From Ruegeria arenilitoris (GTDB lineage Bacteria; Pseudomonadota; Alphaproteobacteria; Rhodobacterales; Rhodobacteraceae): a stretch of 64,000 nucleotides of DNA. This document shows positions 53,916 through 62,762 of this stretch, piece after piece. The DNA is taken from NCBI RefSeq assembly GCF_013035425.1, contig NZ_WQHX01000005.1, positions 62,001-126,000 of the forward strand, written 5' to 3'. A model generated the notes under the pieces. It had not been told where the DNA came from, did not search any database, and saw only the letters and a program-made list of their open reading frames with translations. The first letter of the stretch is position 1; each line of letters begins with the position of its first letter. Position numbers and translations under genes: made by a program.

Positions 53916-55102
53916 TTCCGGTCGGTCTGGTCCAACCAATCAGCAGCAGCGCGCCCTGCCCAGCGTCCTGTCGCCAAGCACCCGGTCAGCAGATAACCTC
54001 CTGTTGGGGCCTCCCAATCCAACATTTCGCCTGCGCAAAAAACCCCTGGCTGGCCCCTAAGCATTAGGTCGTCGTTAACTGCGTCCCTACTCACCCCTCC
54101 TGCTGTCGAGATCGCCTCGTCCATTGGGCGAAGGGCAGTGTAATGAATTTGCAGTTTTTTTAGATTTTCAACCAGACGATCAGGCTGCCGTGCATCCGCT
54201 TTTGTCATTTCATAGAACAGGGCGATTTTTTGAGCAGGCAACCGCAGTTTGGATTTTAACAAATGCGTCAGTGTCGCCTTGGACCTGCTGGCCGAAATAC
54301 GTGCTTGGATAGCGTTAGGATCGAAATCGGGAAGAAGATCGACGCGCAACGGCGCCCCTTTTCGTAAGGCTGGCGTAAGCGGATACAGGCCGCCACCCTC
54401 AAGGCCTTTGTTGGAAAGTATTGCTTCACCCCGGCTTTGCAGTTCGCCTGCCGACCAGAGTACAGATTTCAACGCTGTGCCAAAATGCGGTTGCATGTGG
54501 TGGCTCCAATCAACCGACAAGGCCGAATTAGATGGGGTAAACGGGTTGAGCGAGACATCTTTTCCGGCAAGCAGGCTGGTCCATTTTCCATCGGATCCCA
54601 GCCGCGACCAACTTGCCCCTCCTAGGGCTAGAACCGTTGCGTCGGCGTTTAGGTAAAGAACCCCTTTAGGTGTTTCGAAAATCAAATTCTCACCGTCCCA
54701 ACCCGTCCAACGGCAACGCGTTCTAATCTGAACGCCGGCTGCGTCCAATCGGGACAGCCAGCTGCGAAGCAAGGGAGAGGCCTTCATAACCTTGGGAAAG
54801 ACGCGCCCGGTCGAACCTGTGAACAGGTCTTGTCCCAACTCTTTCGCCCAATTCTGCACGGCCAGGGCGTCCATCTCGGAAATTACAGGCCATAGCCATG
54901 CCGCAGAATCTCCGTAGGCTCCCATTAGTTTCTCAAATGGCTCGTCCTTGGTCAGGTTCAGCCCAGACTTACCGGCCATAAGAAACTTACGGCCCACAGA
55001 CGGCATTGCCTCGGCTACCAGAACATTGTGACCGGCAAGACTAAGTTGCTCGGCTGCCATCAATCCAGCAGGGCCCGCCCCGATCACCACTGTTTGCGCC
55101 AT
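53912..55102 (-). CDS. HI0933/BaiN-family NAD(P)/FAD-dependent oxidoreductase (TIGR03862 type)
   Basis: Flavoprotein of 396 residues. FAD-binding TVVIGAGPAGLMAAEQLSLAG, then GRKFLMAGKSGLNLTK, the signature of the HI0933 group, ALGGASWSRLGSDG, and the C-terminal GYLLTGCLATGR. Substrate unknown; members are linked to steroid reduction (BaiN) or are uncharacterised. ATG 55102 has AGAGGG 6 nt upstream. Confidence 0.85.
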   Translation of the reverse strand: MAQTVVIGAGPAGLMAAEQLSLAGHNVLVAEAMPSVGRKFLMAGKSGLNLTKDEPFEKLMGAYGDSAAWLWPVISEMDALAVQNWAKELGQDLFTGSTGRVFPKVMKASPLLRSWLSRLDAAGVQIRTRCRWTGWDGENLIFETPKGVLYLNADATVLALGGASWSRLGSDGKWTSLLAGKDVSLNPFTPSNSALSVDWSHHMQPHFGTALKSVLWSAGELQSRGEAILSNKGLEGGGLYPLTPALRKGAPLRVDLLPDFDPNAIQARISASRSKATLTHLLKSKLRLPAQKIALFYEMTKADARQPDRLVENLKKLQIHYTALRPMDEAISTAGGVSRDAVNDDLMLRGQPGVFCAGEMLDWEAPTGGYLLTGCLATGRWAGRAAADWLDQTDRN

Positions 55103-55147
55103 TGTAACCCTCTTGCCATCTGTTCGGATCAGCGCAATTTTTCCATC

Positions 55148-55444
55148 ATGAATGACAGCGATCCGATCTGCCCGCTTTGCGACCGCCCAATACCAGACGG
55201 AGGCGGAAGCCTGCACCATCTGATCCCAAAACTCAAAGGTGGCAAGGGCGGGCCCACAGTTCTGTTACATGTGATCTGCCACAAAGAGATTCACGCCACA
55301 TTGACCGAAGGTGAACTAGCACGCGACTTCAGCTCGGTCGAAACATTGCGTGCCCATCCACGTTTGGCGAAATTCTTGAATTGGGTTCGCAAACGCCCAC
55401 CTGGGTTCCGATCAAAAGTACCTGGAAAACGACGGGGGCGTTGA
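55148..55444 (+). CDS. Small HNH-type nuclease-like protein
   Basis: 98 residues. Zinc/HNH pattern: CPLCDRP, GSLHHLIPKLKGGKGG, LLHVICHKEIHATL. The two cysteine pairs and the central His-His are present, but the middle Asn of HNH is not evident. The C-terminus is very basic (RKRPPGFRSKVPGKRRGR). It could be a small DNA-binding nuclease or a housekeeping HNH protein often encoded singly in alphaproteobacteria. No ribosome site stands out at ATG 55148. It abuts the convergent VOC gene with no spacing. Confidence 0.7.
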   Translation: MNDSDPICPLCDRPIPDGGGSLHHLIPKLKGGKGGPTVLLHVICHKEIHATLTEGELARDFSSVETLRAHPRLAKFLNWVRKRPPGFRSKVPGKRRGR

Positions 55445-56182
55445 TCAACCTGGCAAAACCGGGTCACCAAACGCATCTTTGGTCGGTTGCATCAACCCAG
55501 CGACTTCAATGCCCAAATAATCTGGCACATTTGAAAACTGAACACCCGGTATGTGCTGAAACTCGATTGTTGTATACGGACGTTTCCACAACCACTCGCG
55601 GTTTTTTACTGACCAGATATCGGGTTCAGGCGGGTTGTCAGATGAGAAGGCATAGAAATGCAGGTCAAACCCATAAGGTTCCACGTCTTGAATTGACAAC
55701 AAACGCATTCCCATTTCCCGGCAAAATGCATCCTCAGCACCAATATCGCCAGTGCGAAGAGTTACCTGACCAATACACGCCTTTTCAAAAGGCGCAGAGG
55801 GATCAGCCGCCACCTGCAGTCGATTGTCCTTGAAATCATGCTGCAACAGCTCAATCGAAAACCCTTCTGGGTCGCTCAAATGGCACATGTAACCAATGTC
55901 CAGAAACTGATGTGGCGATCCAACTTGAAAGCCCTGATCACGTAATTGAGCCTGCGCCAAGTCCACGTCCGGCACCGTTATCCCAATCTTCCAGTATCTT
56001 TGACCCCTATCATGATTATATCCACCACCGCCGGGTATCAGTAATAAATCAGCGTCTTGGCCGGTATAGCCGACTCGCCGATTGGCGCCCTCGGCCTTGA
56101 CGGTCATGCCCAATGCATTCTGGTAGAACTCCGCCAGTTTCACCGGGTCGGCCACCCGCAGGCACAATGCTGCAATCCTCAT
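55445..56182 (-). CDS. VOC/glyoxalase-superfamily protein, two-domain
   Basis: 245 residues with two VOC (beta-alpha-beta-beta-beta) modules: the first begins IAALCLRVADPVKLAEFYQNALGM and ends DPEGFSIELLQHDF; the second begins CIGQVTLRTGDIGAEDAFCREMGM. Metal-site residues typical of glyoxalase or dioxygenase members may be His73-like and Glu in IELLQ, but a substrate is not assignable. The start overlaps the crotonase-like stop (ATGA). Last gene of the SDR-crotonase-VOC operon. Confidence 0.8.
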   Translation of the reverse strand: MRIAALCLRVADPVKLAEFYQNALGMTVKAEGANRRVGYTGQDADLLLIPGGGGYNHDRGQRYWKIGITVPDVDLAQAQLRDQGFQVGSPHQFLDIGYMCHLSDPEGFSIELLQHDFKDNRLQVAADPSAPFEKACIGQVTLRTGDIGAEDAFCREMGMRLLSIQDVEPYGFDLHFYAFSSDNPPEPDIWSVKNREWLWKRPYTTIEFQHIPGVQFSNVPDYLGIEVAGLMQPTKDAFGDPVLPG

Positions 56183-56787
56183 TGGCACAACCTGGCAATT
56201 CCCGAAGCGACAATGGGGTCAGCCACTAACCTGTCGGCCACTAGGTCACGAGCAGTTGGCAAAAGGTTTTCGGGGTCGACAACCCGATCTACCAAACCGA
56301 ATTCATATGCCTCGACCGCCGTTATTTTTTGTCCGGCCATCAATATCAACTTAGTCCGAGCCGGTCCGATCAGGGCAGCCATGCGCTTCGGGTCCGAAGG
56401 CTGGGGCAGAAAACCCAACTTCATCACCGGATAGAAGATTTTGGCCGCAGGCACTGCTATCCTTAGATCGCAGGCTAAAACCATGCCGTTTGCCCCGCCG
56501 GCAAGAGTTCCGTTCAATGCTGCAACTGTCAGGCAAGGCAAGTCTGCAATGGTTCCGGACAGGCGTTCCCACAAATCTGATGTCGTAAGTCCTGCCCGCG
56601 CCTCTTCAATGTCCGCTCCCGCGCTAAAGACGCGGCCTGCTCCTGTCAGGATTAGGGCACGAGCTTCTTGTGCAGCCTCGGCAATGCGCAACAATTCTTC
56701 GAGCATTGAGCCAGTCAGCGCATTCGCTTTTCCGGGGTTATTCAGCGTAACGGTCCAAAGCCCGTCGTCTTGTTGCAGGTCAATCAC
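56179..56787 (-). CDS. Crotonase-superfamily protein lacking both canonical hydratase glutamates
   Basis: 202 residues, shorter than the usual ~260 and without the C-terminal trimerisation helices of full crotonases. Oxyanion-hole motif FSAGADIEEAR and NGTLAGGANGMVLACDLRIA are present. The residues aligning with the two catalytic glutamates of enoyl-CoA hydratase (rat Glu144 and Glu164) are here Gly101 and Val121, so hydration is unlikely. It may be an isomerase, decarboxylase or thioesterase-type member. Start GTG 56787 overlaps the SDR stop (GTGA). Confidence 0.78.
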   Translation of the reverse strand: MIDLQQDDGLWTVTLNNPGKANALTGSMLEELLRIAEAAQEARALILTGAGRVFSAGADIEEARAGLTTSDLWERLSGTIADLPCLTVAALNGTLAGGANGMVLACDLRIAVPAAKIFYPVMKLGFLPQPSDPKRMAALIGPARTKLILMAGQKITAVEAYEFGLVDRVVDPENLLPTARDLVADRLVADPIVASGIARLCQ

Positions 56788-57533
56788 GTCAAACCAACCC
56801 GCTTGCGAATTTCCTCCTCCCGAAGGGAGATTTCCGTTCCAAGAAATTCATCTGCGTCCGTGGAACACATCCATAGCAATGCACGCGCCGGCCAATCCGC
56901 CGGAATGTGTACATCCCAGTCCAACTGGCTGACCGGGTTGATCCCACTTGCCTTGATTACGCGCTGCATGTCCGTAGCAACAGTACCCGGCGATAAGCCC
57001 ATGGCACGGATGCCGTGCTGCGACTCTTCAAGATGAAGGCATTCCGTCAACATCTTTGCCCCAGCTTTCGATGCGCAATAGTGGCTCCATGCTTCCACCG
57101 GGTTCGAAGCAGCTCCTGATGATATAGTCAGTACTGTACCCCCACCGGCAGCTCGCATAAGCGGCAAAACCGCCCGCATTCCGTAAAAGATACCCTTTAA
57201 GTTGATATCAATGGCCTGTCCCCACGCCGCGACATCTGCGTTAGACAAATGGAATATGGGGTCGATGACACCTGCATTTCCAACTAGAACGTCAAGACGC
57301 CCGAATCGGTCCACGCAATCTGCAACGGCTTGTTCCACTTGCGAAAAGTCACTGACATCGCAAGACAGAGCTATGGCATTGTCACCCAATGCCGAGGCCA
57401 AAGCATCAATCTGATCGTGACTGCGCGCAACAAGCGCCACGTTGGCTCCGGCTGCAGCAAAAACGCGTCCAGCTTCTGCTCCGATCCCTCGGCTAGCACC
57501 GGTAATAAGTACGGTTTTCCCTTGCATTTGCAT
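56784..57533 (-). CDS. SDR-family NAD(P)-dependent oxidoreductase
   Basis: Classical short-chain dehydrogenase of 249 residues: TGASRGIG cofactor loop, NAG motif (VLVGNAGVID), catalytic Ser in LTISSGAAS, and the YCASKAG tetrad. It oxidises or reduces a hydroxyl/keto pair on an unknown substrate. First gene of a three-gene, fully overlapping minus-strand operon with the crotonase and VOC genes. Confidence 0.87.
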   Translation of the reverse strand: MQMQGKTVLITGASRGIGAEAGRVFAAAGANVALVARSHDQIDALASALGDNAIALSCDVSDFSQVEQAVADCVDRFGRLDVLVGNAGVIDPIFHLSNADVAAWGQAIDINLKGIFYGMRAVLPLMRAAGGGTVLTISSGAASNPVEAWSHYCASKAGAKMLTECLHLEESQHGIRAMGLSPGTVATDMQRVIKASGINPVSQLDWDVHIPADWPARALLWMCSTDADEFLGTEISLREEEIRKRVGLT

Positions 57534-57665
57534 CGTCTAATCCCAATCCTTTGAAATTGCATAAAGTCCTACCGCGCAAATGGGGAAAGGGTCCACCCCT
57601 TGCCTCTTGACGATCCCCATTACAGGCACGACCATGCAGCAAATTTAAAAAATGAAGGACCCCCT

Positions 57666-59189
57666 ATGTCTGTTTTTCTTCGCCGCAGTTGCGGCGCCGC
57701 TTTGGCTTATGCCATTACGACCCAAAGCGCATTCGCTGATTTAACCGCTAATGATGTCTGGTCCGACTGGCAGGCTTATTTGGGCGGAATGGGCTACACC
57801 GTGACAGGTGATCAAAGCGTTTCCGGTAATGTCACAACCATCACAGATTTCATCATCAGCTTGGCTGTTCCCGAGTCTTCCGATTCGGTGCAAATGACCA
57901 TTCCCGAAGTGACATTAACCGAAAATGGTGATGGCACCGTTCAAATCGTTTACCCAGAGAGCTTTCCCGTTACCATCTCTGGTGGTGGCGAAGGCGATAG
58001 TTTTTCGGGTGATTTGCTTTACACGAACAAGAACCTGAACATAGTCGTTTCTGGCTCGCCCGATGACATGGCTTACAACTATTCTGCCGCCAGTATGGGA
58101 TTTGTTGTGAATGCCTTGGACCTCGAAGGAGAAGATATTCCTGAGGACTCAGTCGATGCAAGCCTTGAGATCACTGACGTATCGGGCAATGCCCGCATGC
58201 AGATCGGCGAAAATCGTGACATTGTACAAAGCATTACTGCTGCCGGCTTGGCTTACAAACTTGTCGTACAAGACCCGGAAACCGGCCACGATATCAACAT
58301 AAACGGCAGGTTAGAGCAGTTGGCATTTGACGGAACGACGATAATTCCAGCAATATTCGACGCTGCGGACATCAAAGCCATTTACGAGGCCGGCTTTGCG
58401 GTAAATGGAGCGTTTTCGTACACCTCCGGAAGTACGGATATTGAAGGTGTCTCCGAAGATGAGACCTTCTCTATGAGCAGCTCTTCGAAAGGCGGTCGCT
58501 TTTCCGGCAGCATAGACGCCAAGCGTCTTGCTTATGAAGTGTCGCAAACAGGCTCGAAACTCGCGATGACCATGTCGGAATTGCCTGTGCCCGTTGAAAT
58601 CAATGCCGCCAACACAGCGATGGTAATCGAAGTACCTGTTTTGGCAACGGAAGAAGTTCAACCTTTCGCTTTTAGTCTGAACTTGAATGATTTTACCATG
58701 TCGGACGTTCTTTGGGGCATGTTTGATCCTACCGGCGCTCTACCACGGGACCCGGCGACCATCGCCATAAATACCTTGGGAACTGCTAAGATTTTGATCG
58801 ACTTCATGGACCCGGAAGTCAGCGAACAGATTGAATCAGGACAGCTAGAGCCTGCAGAACTACATTCGCTGAAAATCAAAGAGCTTTTGATCTCAATGGT
58901 GGGCGCAAATCTCACCGGGGATGGGGATTTTACCTTCGATAACACCAATACCCAGGAATTCGGTGGGATGCCTGCACCGACAGGAGAGTTGAACCTGCAA
59001 CTAGTGGGCGCCAACGCTTTGATCGATAAGCTTATCGCGATGGGCTTTGTGTCCGAGAGCGATGCAATGGGCGCCCGAATGATGATGGGACTCATGGCTG
59101 TTCCAGGTGAGGAACCGGATACGCTGAACTCAAAGATCGAATTCACCGAAAACGGTCAAATCTTGGCTAACGGTCAGCGTATCAAGTGA
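57666..59189 (+). CDS. DUF2125 periplasmic protein
   Basis: 507 residues with a signal peptide (MSVFLRRSCGAALAYAITTQSAFA) and a beta-strand-rich mature part: TANDVWSDWQAYLGGMGYTVTGDQ, many Ser/Asp-rich strands and a C-terminal MSSKSGR-like DGDFTFDN region. DUF2125 is of unknown function, exported in alphaproteobacteria. ATG 57666 has AAGGA 6 nt upstream; the frame is open 22 codons above that. The gene ends 42 bp before a terminator. Confidence 0.82.
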   Translation: MSVFLRRSCGAALAYAITTQSAFADLTANDVWSDWQAYLGGMGYTVTGDQSVSGNVTTITDFIISLAVPESSDSVQMTIPEVTLTENGDGTVQIVYPESFPVTISGGGEGDSFSGDLLYTNKNLNIVVSGSPDDMAYNYSAASMGFVVNALDLEGEDIPEDSVDASLEITDVSGNARMQIGENRDIVQSITAAGLAYKLVVQDPETGHDININGRLEQLAFDGTTIIPAIFDAADIKAIYEAGFAVNGAFSYTSGSTDIEGVSEDETFSMSSSSKGGRFSGSIDAKRLAYEVSQTGSKLAMTMSELPVPVEINAANTAMVIEVPVLATEEVQPFAFSLNLNDFTMSDVLWGMFDPTGALPRDPATIAINTLGTAKILIDFMDPEVSEQIESGQLEPAELHSLKIKELLISMVGANLTGDGDFTFDNTNTQEFGGMPAPTGELNLQLVGANALIDKLIAMGFVSESDAMGARMMMGLMAVPGEEPDTLNSKIEFTENGQILANGQRIK

Positions 59190-59231
59190 TTTTCAGCTTT
59201 GGAAGGACTGAAACACAGCCCTTCGTGACAG

Positions 59232-59259
59232 GCCACGCCTATCCTGGGCGCGGCTTTTT
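59232..59259 (+). terminator. Terminator after the DUF2125 gene
   Basis: GCCACGCC (59232-59239) pairs with GGCGCGGC (59247-59254) apart from one A-C mismatch, 7-nt loop, then TTTTT. Confidence 0.75.
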
Positions 59260-59396
59260 CTTTGGAGTCCAATTTCACTAACACTGACGCAAATCAAAAA
59301 GGGTTCCTGCCACTGACACCAACTACAATTAGCTTGCAGGTCTTGCAGGCTGGTCAGTCCAAGGCTAGGTCCAATGACACCACACCCGGAGGCCTT

Positions 59397-60743
59397 ATGA
59401 CCCAAACACCAGAAGAGATCAGCATTAATCTGCTGGATGCAGCCCGTAAAGCCGGAGCCGAAGCCGCGGATGCGATTGTTATTGATGGGTCTTCCGTTTC
59501 AGTCGATGTGCGCGAAGGTGCGTTGGAACATGCCGAGCGTTCGGAAGGCACAGATTTGGGATTGAGGGTTTTTCTGGGTAACCGACAAGCCATTGTATCC
59601 AGTTCTGATAGCCGTCCAGAAACAATTGCTGCGATGGCCGAACGTGCTGTGGCTATGGCCCGCGAAGCTCCCGAGGATCCGTTTGCCGGCTTGGCAGACC
59701 CTTCACAGCTGACTTCAAATTGGGATTTGAACGCTCTGGAGCTGTTTGATCCAACTCTTGAACCCAGCGCGGAATCTCTGTTGAAGGACGCATTGGCAGC
59801 CGAAGCCGCTGCTCGCGCAGTTTCAGGAGTGACACAAGTATCAGACGCCGCTGCGGCTTATGGGACGCACCGCGTTCATCTGGCCGCTACAAACGGGTTC
59901 TCCGGTGGTTACATGCGCAGCAGTCGCTCGACCTCCTGTGTTGCTATCTCGGGCGAGGGCACGGGGATGGAGCGGGACTATGACGGTGACAGTCGAAGCT
60001 TCCAATCCGACCTGCGCGATCCTGCCGAAATCGGTCGCACCGCTGGTCAACGGGCTGTCGAAAGAACCGGCGCGCGAAAACCCGAGACGGGTTGCTTTCC
60101 AGTTTTATTCGATGAACGTATTTCATCTTCATTAATCGGACATCTTTTGGCTGCCTGCAATGGTGCCGCAATTGCGCGTGGGGCATCATGGTTGAAAGAT
60201 TGTTTGGGACAACAGGTCCTGCCAGAACATCTGTCGCTGGTCGAAGACCCCCACCGCCCACGCATTTCCGGCTCGCGCCCGTTCGACGCCGAAGGATTGC
60301 CAACCCGACAGCGGGCCATCGTTGAGAATGGCATTTTAACGGGCTGGACACTTGATCTGTCCAGCGCACGCAAACTGGGCATGGACTCAACCGGAAACGC
60401 AGCACGCGGTGTATCCGGACCTCCATCGCCCAGCAACTGGAACCTGAATCTGACACAGGGAACCCAGAGCCGATCGGATTTGATGAGAGACATGGAAACC
60501 GGTCTTTTGGTGACCTCCATGATTGGATCGACGATCAACCCTAATACAGGCGATTACTCCCGCGGTGCGTCTGGTTTTTGGGTCGAAAACGGGGAAATTA
60601 GTCACCCAGTCAACGAATGTACCATTGCTGGTAATCTTCGGGAAATGCTAATGCGCATCATTCCGGCCAACGATGCACGATGCTACCTGTCGCGGGTTGT
60701 GCCTTCTATTCTGATCGAAGGGATGACTCTTGCCGGCAACTGA
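59397..60743 (+). CDS. pmbA: TldD/PmbA-family metallopeptidase (PmbA/TldE)
   Basis: 448 residues; the TldE-type partner in the TldD/TldE protease that matures peptide antibiotics and degrades small proteins. The catalytic HExxH-like zinc motif of TldD is absent, as expected for PmbA. Motifs are GLRVFLGNRQAIVSSSD, the central GTHRVHLAATNGFSGGYMRSS, and GSTINPNTGDYSRGASGFWVENGE. ATG 59397 has GGAGG 5 nt upstream. tldD itself is not in the window. Followed by cysQ with 14 bp overlap. Confidence 0.9.
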   Translation: MTQTPEEISINLLDAARKAGAEAADAIVIDGSSVSVDVREGALEHAERSEGTDLGLRVFLGNRQAIVSSSDSRPETIAAMAERAVAMAREAPEDPFAGLADPSQLTSNWDLNALELFDPTLEPSAESLLKDALAAEAAARAVSGVTQVSDAAAAYGTHRVHLAATNGFSGGYMRSSRSTSCVAISGEGTGMERDYDGDSRSFQSDLRDPAEIGRTAGQRAVERTGARKPETGCFPVLFDERISSSLIGHLLAACNGAAIARGASWLKDCLGQQVLPEHLSLVEDPHRPRISGSRPFDAEGLPTRQRAIVENGILTGWTLDLSSARKLGMDSTGNAARGVSGPPSPSNWNLNLTQGTQSRSDLMRDMETGLLVTSMIGSTINPNTGDYSRGASGFWVENGEISHPVNECTIAGNLREMLMRIIPANDARCYLSRVVPSILIEGMTLAGN

Positions 60744-61530
60744 TTTGTCCTTGCTGATTGAAGCGGCGTATGAAGCAGGAAAAATCGCTACGCGATATAC
60801 CGGACCTCGCGCGAAGCGCTGGGATAAGCCCGGAGGTGCGGGGCCAGTGACCGAGGCAGATCTTGCGGTGAATGAGATGCTGGAACGCGATCTGTCATCA
60901 AATCGGCCCGACTATGGCTGGTTAAGTGAAGAGACTGAGGATTCGTCCGATAGACTGAACCGCGAAAAGGTATTTATCATCGATCCAATCGACGGCACGC
61001 GAAACTTCGTCGAAGGTTCCCGAACCTGGGCGCATTCCATTGCCGTGGCCGAGCACGGCGAAGTCACCGCTGCCGTTATTTATCTGCCAATGCGCAATCT
61101 GATTTATGCTGCCGCCAAGGGCCAAGGCGCTACCCTGAATGGGGAACCCATACAGACCTCGGACCCAGGCATTATGCATGAAGCAGAAATTCTGGCCGCA
61201 AAACCCAATCTAGATCCACGCCACTGGCAATCCGGCAACGTTCCGGTATTCGTCAAAGCGTACCGCCCTTCGCTTGCCTATCGCATGGCACTGGTCGCTC
61301 AGGGCAGGTTTGACGGGATGTTGACCCTTCGTCCAAGTTGGGAGTGGGATATTGCAGCCGGAGACCTTATTCTACGCGAAGCAGGTGGCCTTTGCACCGA
61401 CCGGCTTGGCCAAGACCTGCGCTTCAACAACGCCCATCCCCGCCTAAACGGAGTAGTCGCGGCGGGACCTAACCTGCATGGTCAGATTTTCATCCATCTT
61501 GACCCAAGGGGACCGGGATTGCCGGGATGA
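60730..61530 (+). CDS. cysQ: 3'(2'),5'-bisphosphate nucleotidase / inositol monophosphatase family (CysQ-like)
   Basis: 266-residue magnesium phosphatase with the metal-binding triad: acidic LSEETED, the DPIDGTRNFVEG motif and the C-terminal WEWDIAAGDLILREAGG. It would remove phosphate from PAP (sulfur assimilation by-product) or myo-inositol phosphate. The start is TTG 60730 inside the pmbA gene, supported by AAGGGA 8 nt upstream; no ATG fits. The stop overlaps the waaA-like start (ATGA). Confidence 0.85.
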   Translation: MPATDLSLLIEAAYEAGKIATRYTGPRAKRWDKPGGAGPVTEADLAVNEMLERDLSSNRPDYGWLSEETEDSSDRLNREKVFIIDPIDGTRNFVEGSRTWAHSIAVAEHGEVTAAVIYLPMRNLIYAAAKGQGATLNGEPIQTSDPGIMHEAEILAAKPNLDPRHWQSGNVPVFVKAYRPSLAYRMALVAQGRFDGMLTLRPSWEWDIAAGDLILREAGGLCTDRLGQDLRFNNAHPRLNGVVAAGPNLHGQIFIHLDPRGPGLPG

Positions 61531-62762
61531 GCAAACCGCGCTCTCTCAGCCTTGCGGCCTATCGTGTCCTGTCCTGGGGTGTGCCAACTAAAACTGCAGG
61601 GACCCAAACACCTCGACCCGATGGTGAATTGTTGTGGGTTCACGTGAACGATCCCGGCAGGATTCGCGTTGTCGATGATTTTTGTCGCAGGTTATTGTTG
61701 CTGCGGCCGGAGTTATCTTTGTTACTGACAGCTCCATCCGGCGTCGACGTTTCCACTTGGGAAGATTGTATAGCTTCGCCGATTAATTTACCAACGGATC
61801 AGACTGGGGCTGCTCGTGCCTTTTTGGACCATTGGCGTCCTGATATGGGCATCTGGATCGGTGGCGGCGTGACGCCCAATATCGTTACCCAGGCCAATGA
61901 ACGTGAAGTCCCACTCATCCTTGTCGAGGCGAGCGTGGACGTGAAAGTCGCGCCGGGTGGGCGCTGGTTACCGGATATCAGTCGATATACTCTCAACTGC
62001 TTTTCAAAAATTTTGGCGACTTCCGAAAAAACTGCACGGCAAATTCGCCGGCTAGGTATTCAAAACAGCAAGATCGCTGTCTCACCACCCCTTCGGATCA
62101 ACCCGAACCCACGACCATGGCCTGAAGACGAGTTAATCGAAACCAACCACGCATTGGCGGGTCGCCCAGTTTGGCTGGCAGCTTGGGTTCAAGACAATGA
62201 ATTCATCTCCGTTCTCACTGCGCACCGTCAGGCAATGCGAATGCTCCCGCGTTTGGCGTTGGTTCTTCATGTCGCCGACGGGTCCGAAATGGTCCAGCTT
62301 ACGGACAGGCTATCATCTATGGACCTGCGTTGCGCCAATTGGGATGATGGCCAATTGATCGAAGACAGCACGCAAGTCATCCTGTTTTCGGACCCCGAAG
62401 ACCTTGGCTTGTGGCATCGGATATCGTCGTTGACCTTTATGGCAAACTCGCTTGAGCGGGGCATGGGAGGACATGATCCGTTGATCTCGGTCGCTCTGGG
62501 ATCCACTGTCATCCACGGGCCCCATGTGGAAAGACATCAGGATGCTTATGACAGGTTGGACAAGGCTGGCGCAGCTTTGAAGATCGCGTCTGCCTCAGAG
62601 CTGGGTGACGGTATCGTCGCGTTAATGGCACCGGATCGTGCGGCGGAAATGGCGCTGGCCGGTTGGGCGGTTGTAACGGAGGGGGCGCCACAGGTCGACC
62701 AGTTGACAGAATTCGTTCAAAATGAACTGGACTCGCAGAGAACCCAAGATGCGCGCACCTAA
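61527..62762 (+). CDS. WaaA/KdtA-like glycosyltransferase lacking the catalytic glutamate
   Basis: 411 residues with the GT30-like two-domain layout and the C-terminal [31 protein letters not shown] region that parallels GGHNPLEPALFG and GPHTFN of WaaA (Kdo transferase). The N-terminal catalytic motif, HAASVGE in active WaaA, is HVNDPGR here, so the general-base Glu is Arg45, and the later LEP is LIS. There is no N-terminal membrane anchor. The protein is coupled to cysQ and lpxK, so it belongs to lipid A/core assembly, but it may be inactive or act on another sugar. Confidence 0.72.
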   Translation: MSKPRSLSLAAYRVLSWGVPTKTAGTQTPRPDGELLWVHVNDPGRIRVVDDFCRRLLLLRPELSLLLTAPSGVDVSTWEDCIASPINLPTDQTGAARAFLDHWRPDMGIWIGGGVTPNIVTQANEREVPLILVEASVDVKVAPGGRWLPDISRYTLNCFSKILATSEKTARQIRRLGIQNSKIAVSPPLRINPNPRPWPEDELIETNHALAGRPVWLAAWVQDNEFISVLTAHRQAMRMLPRLALVLHVADGSEMVQLTDRLSSMDLRCANWDDGQLIEDSTQVILFSDPEDLGLWHRISSLTFMANSLERGMGGHDPLISVALGSTVIHGPHVERHQDAYDRLDKAGAALKIASASELGDGIVALMAPDRAAEMALAGWAVVTEGAPQVDQLTEFVQNELDSQRTQDART

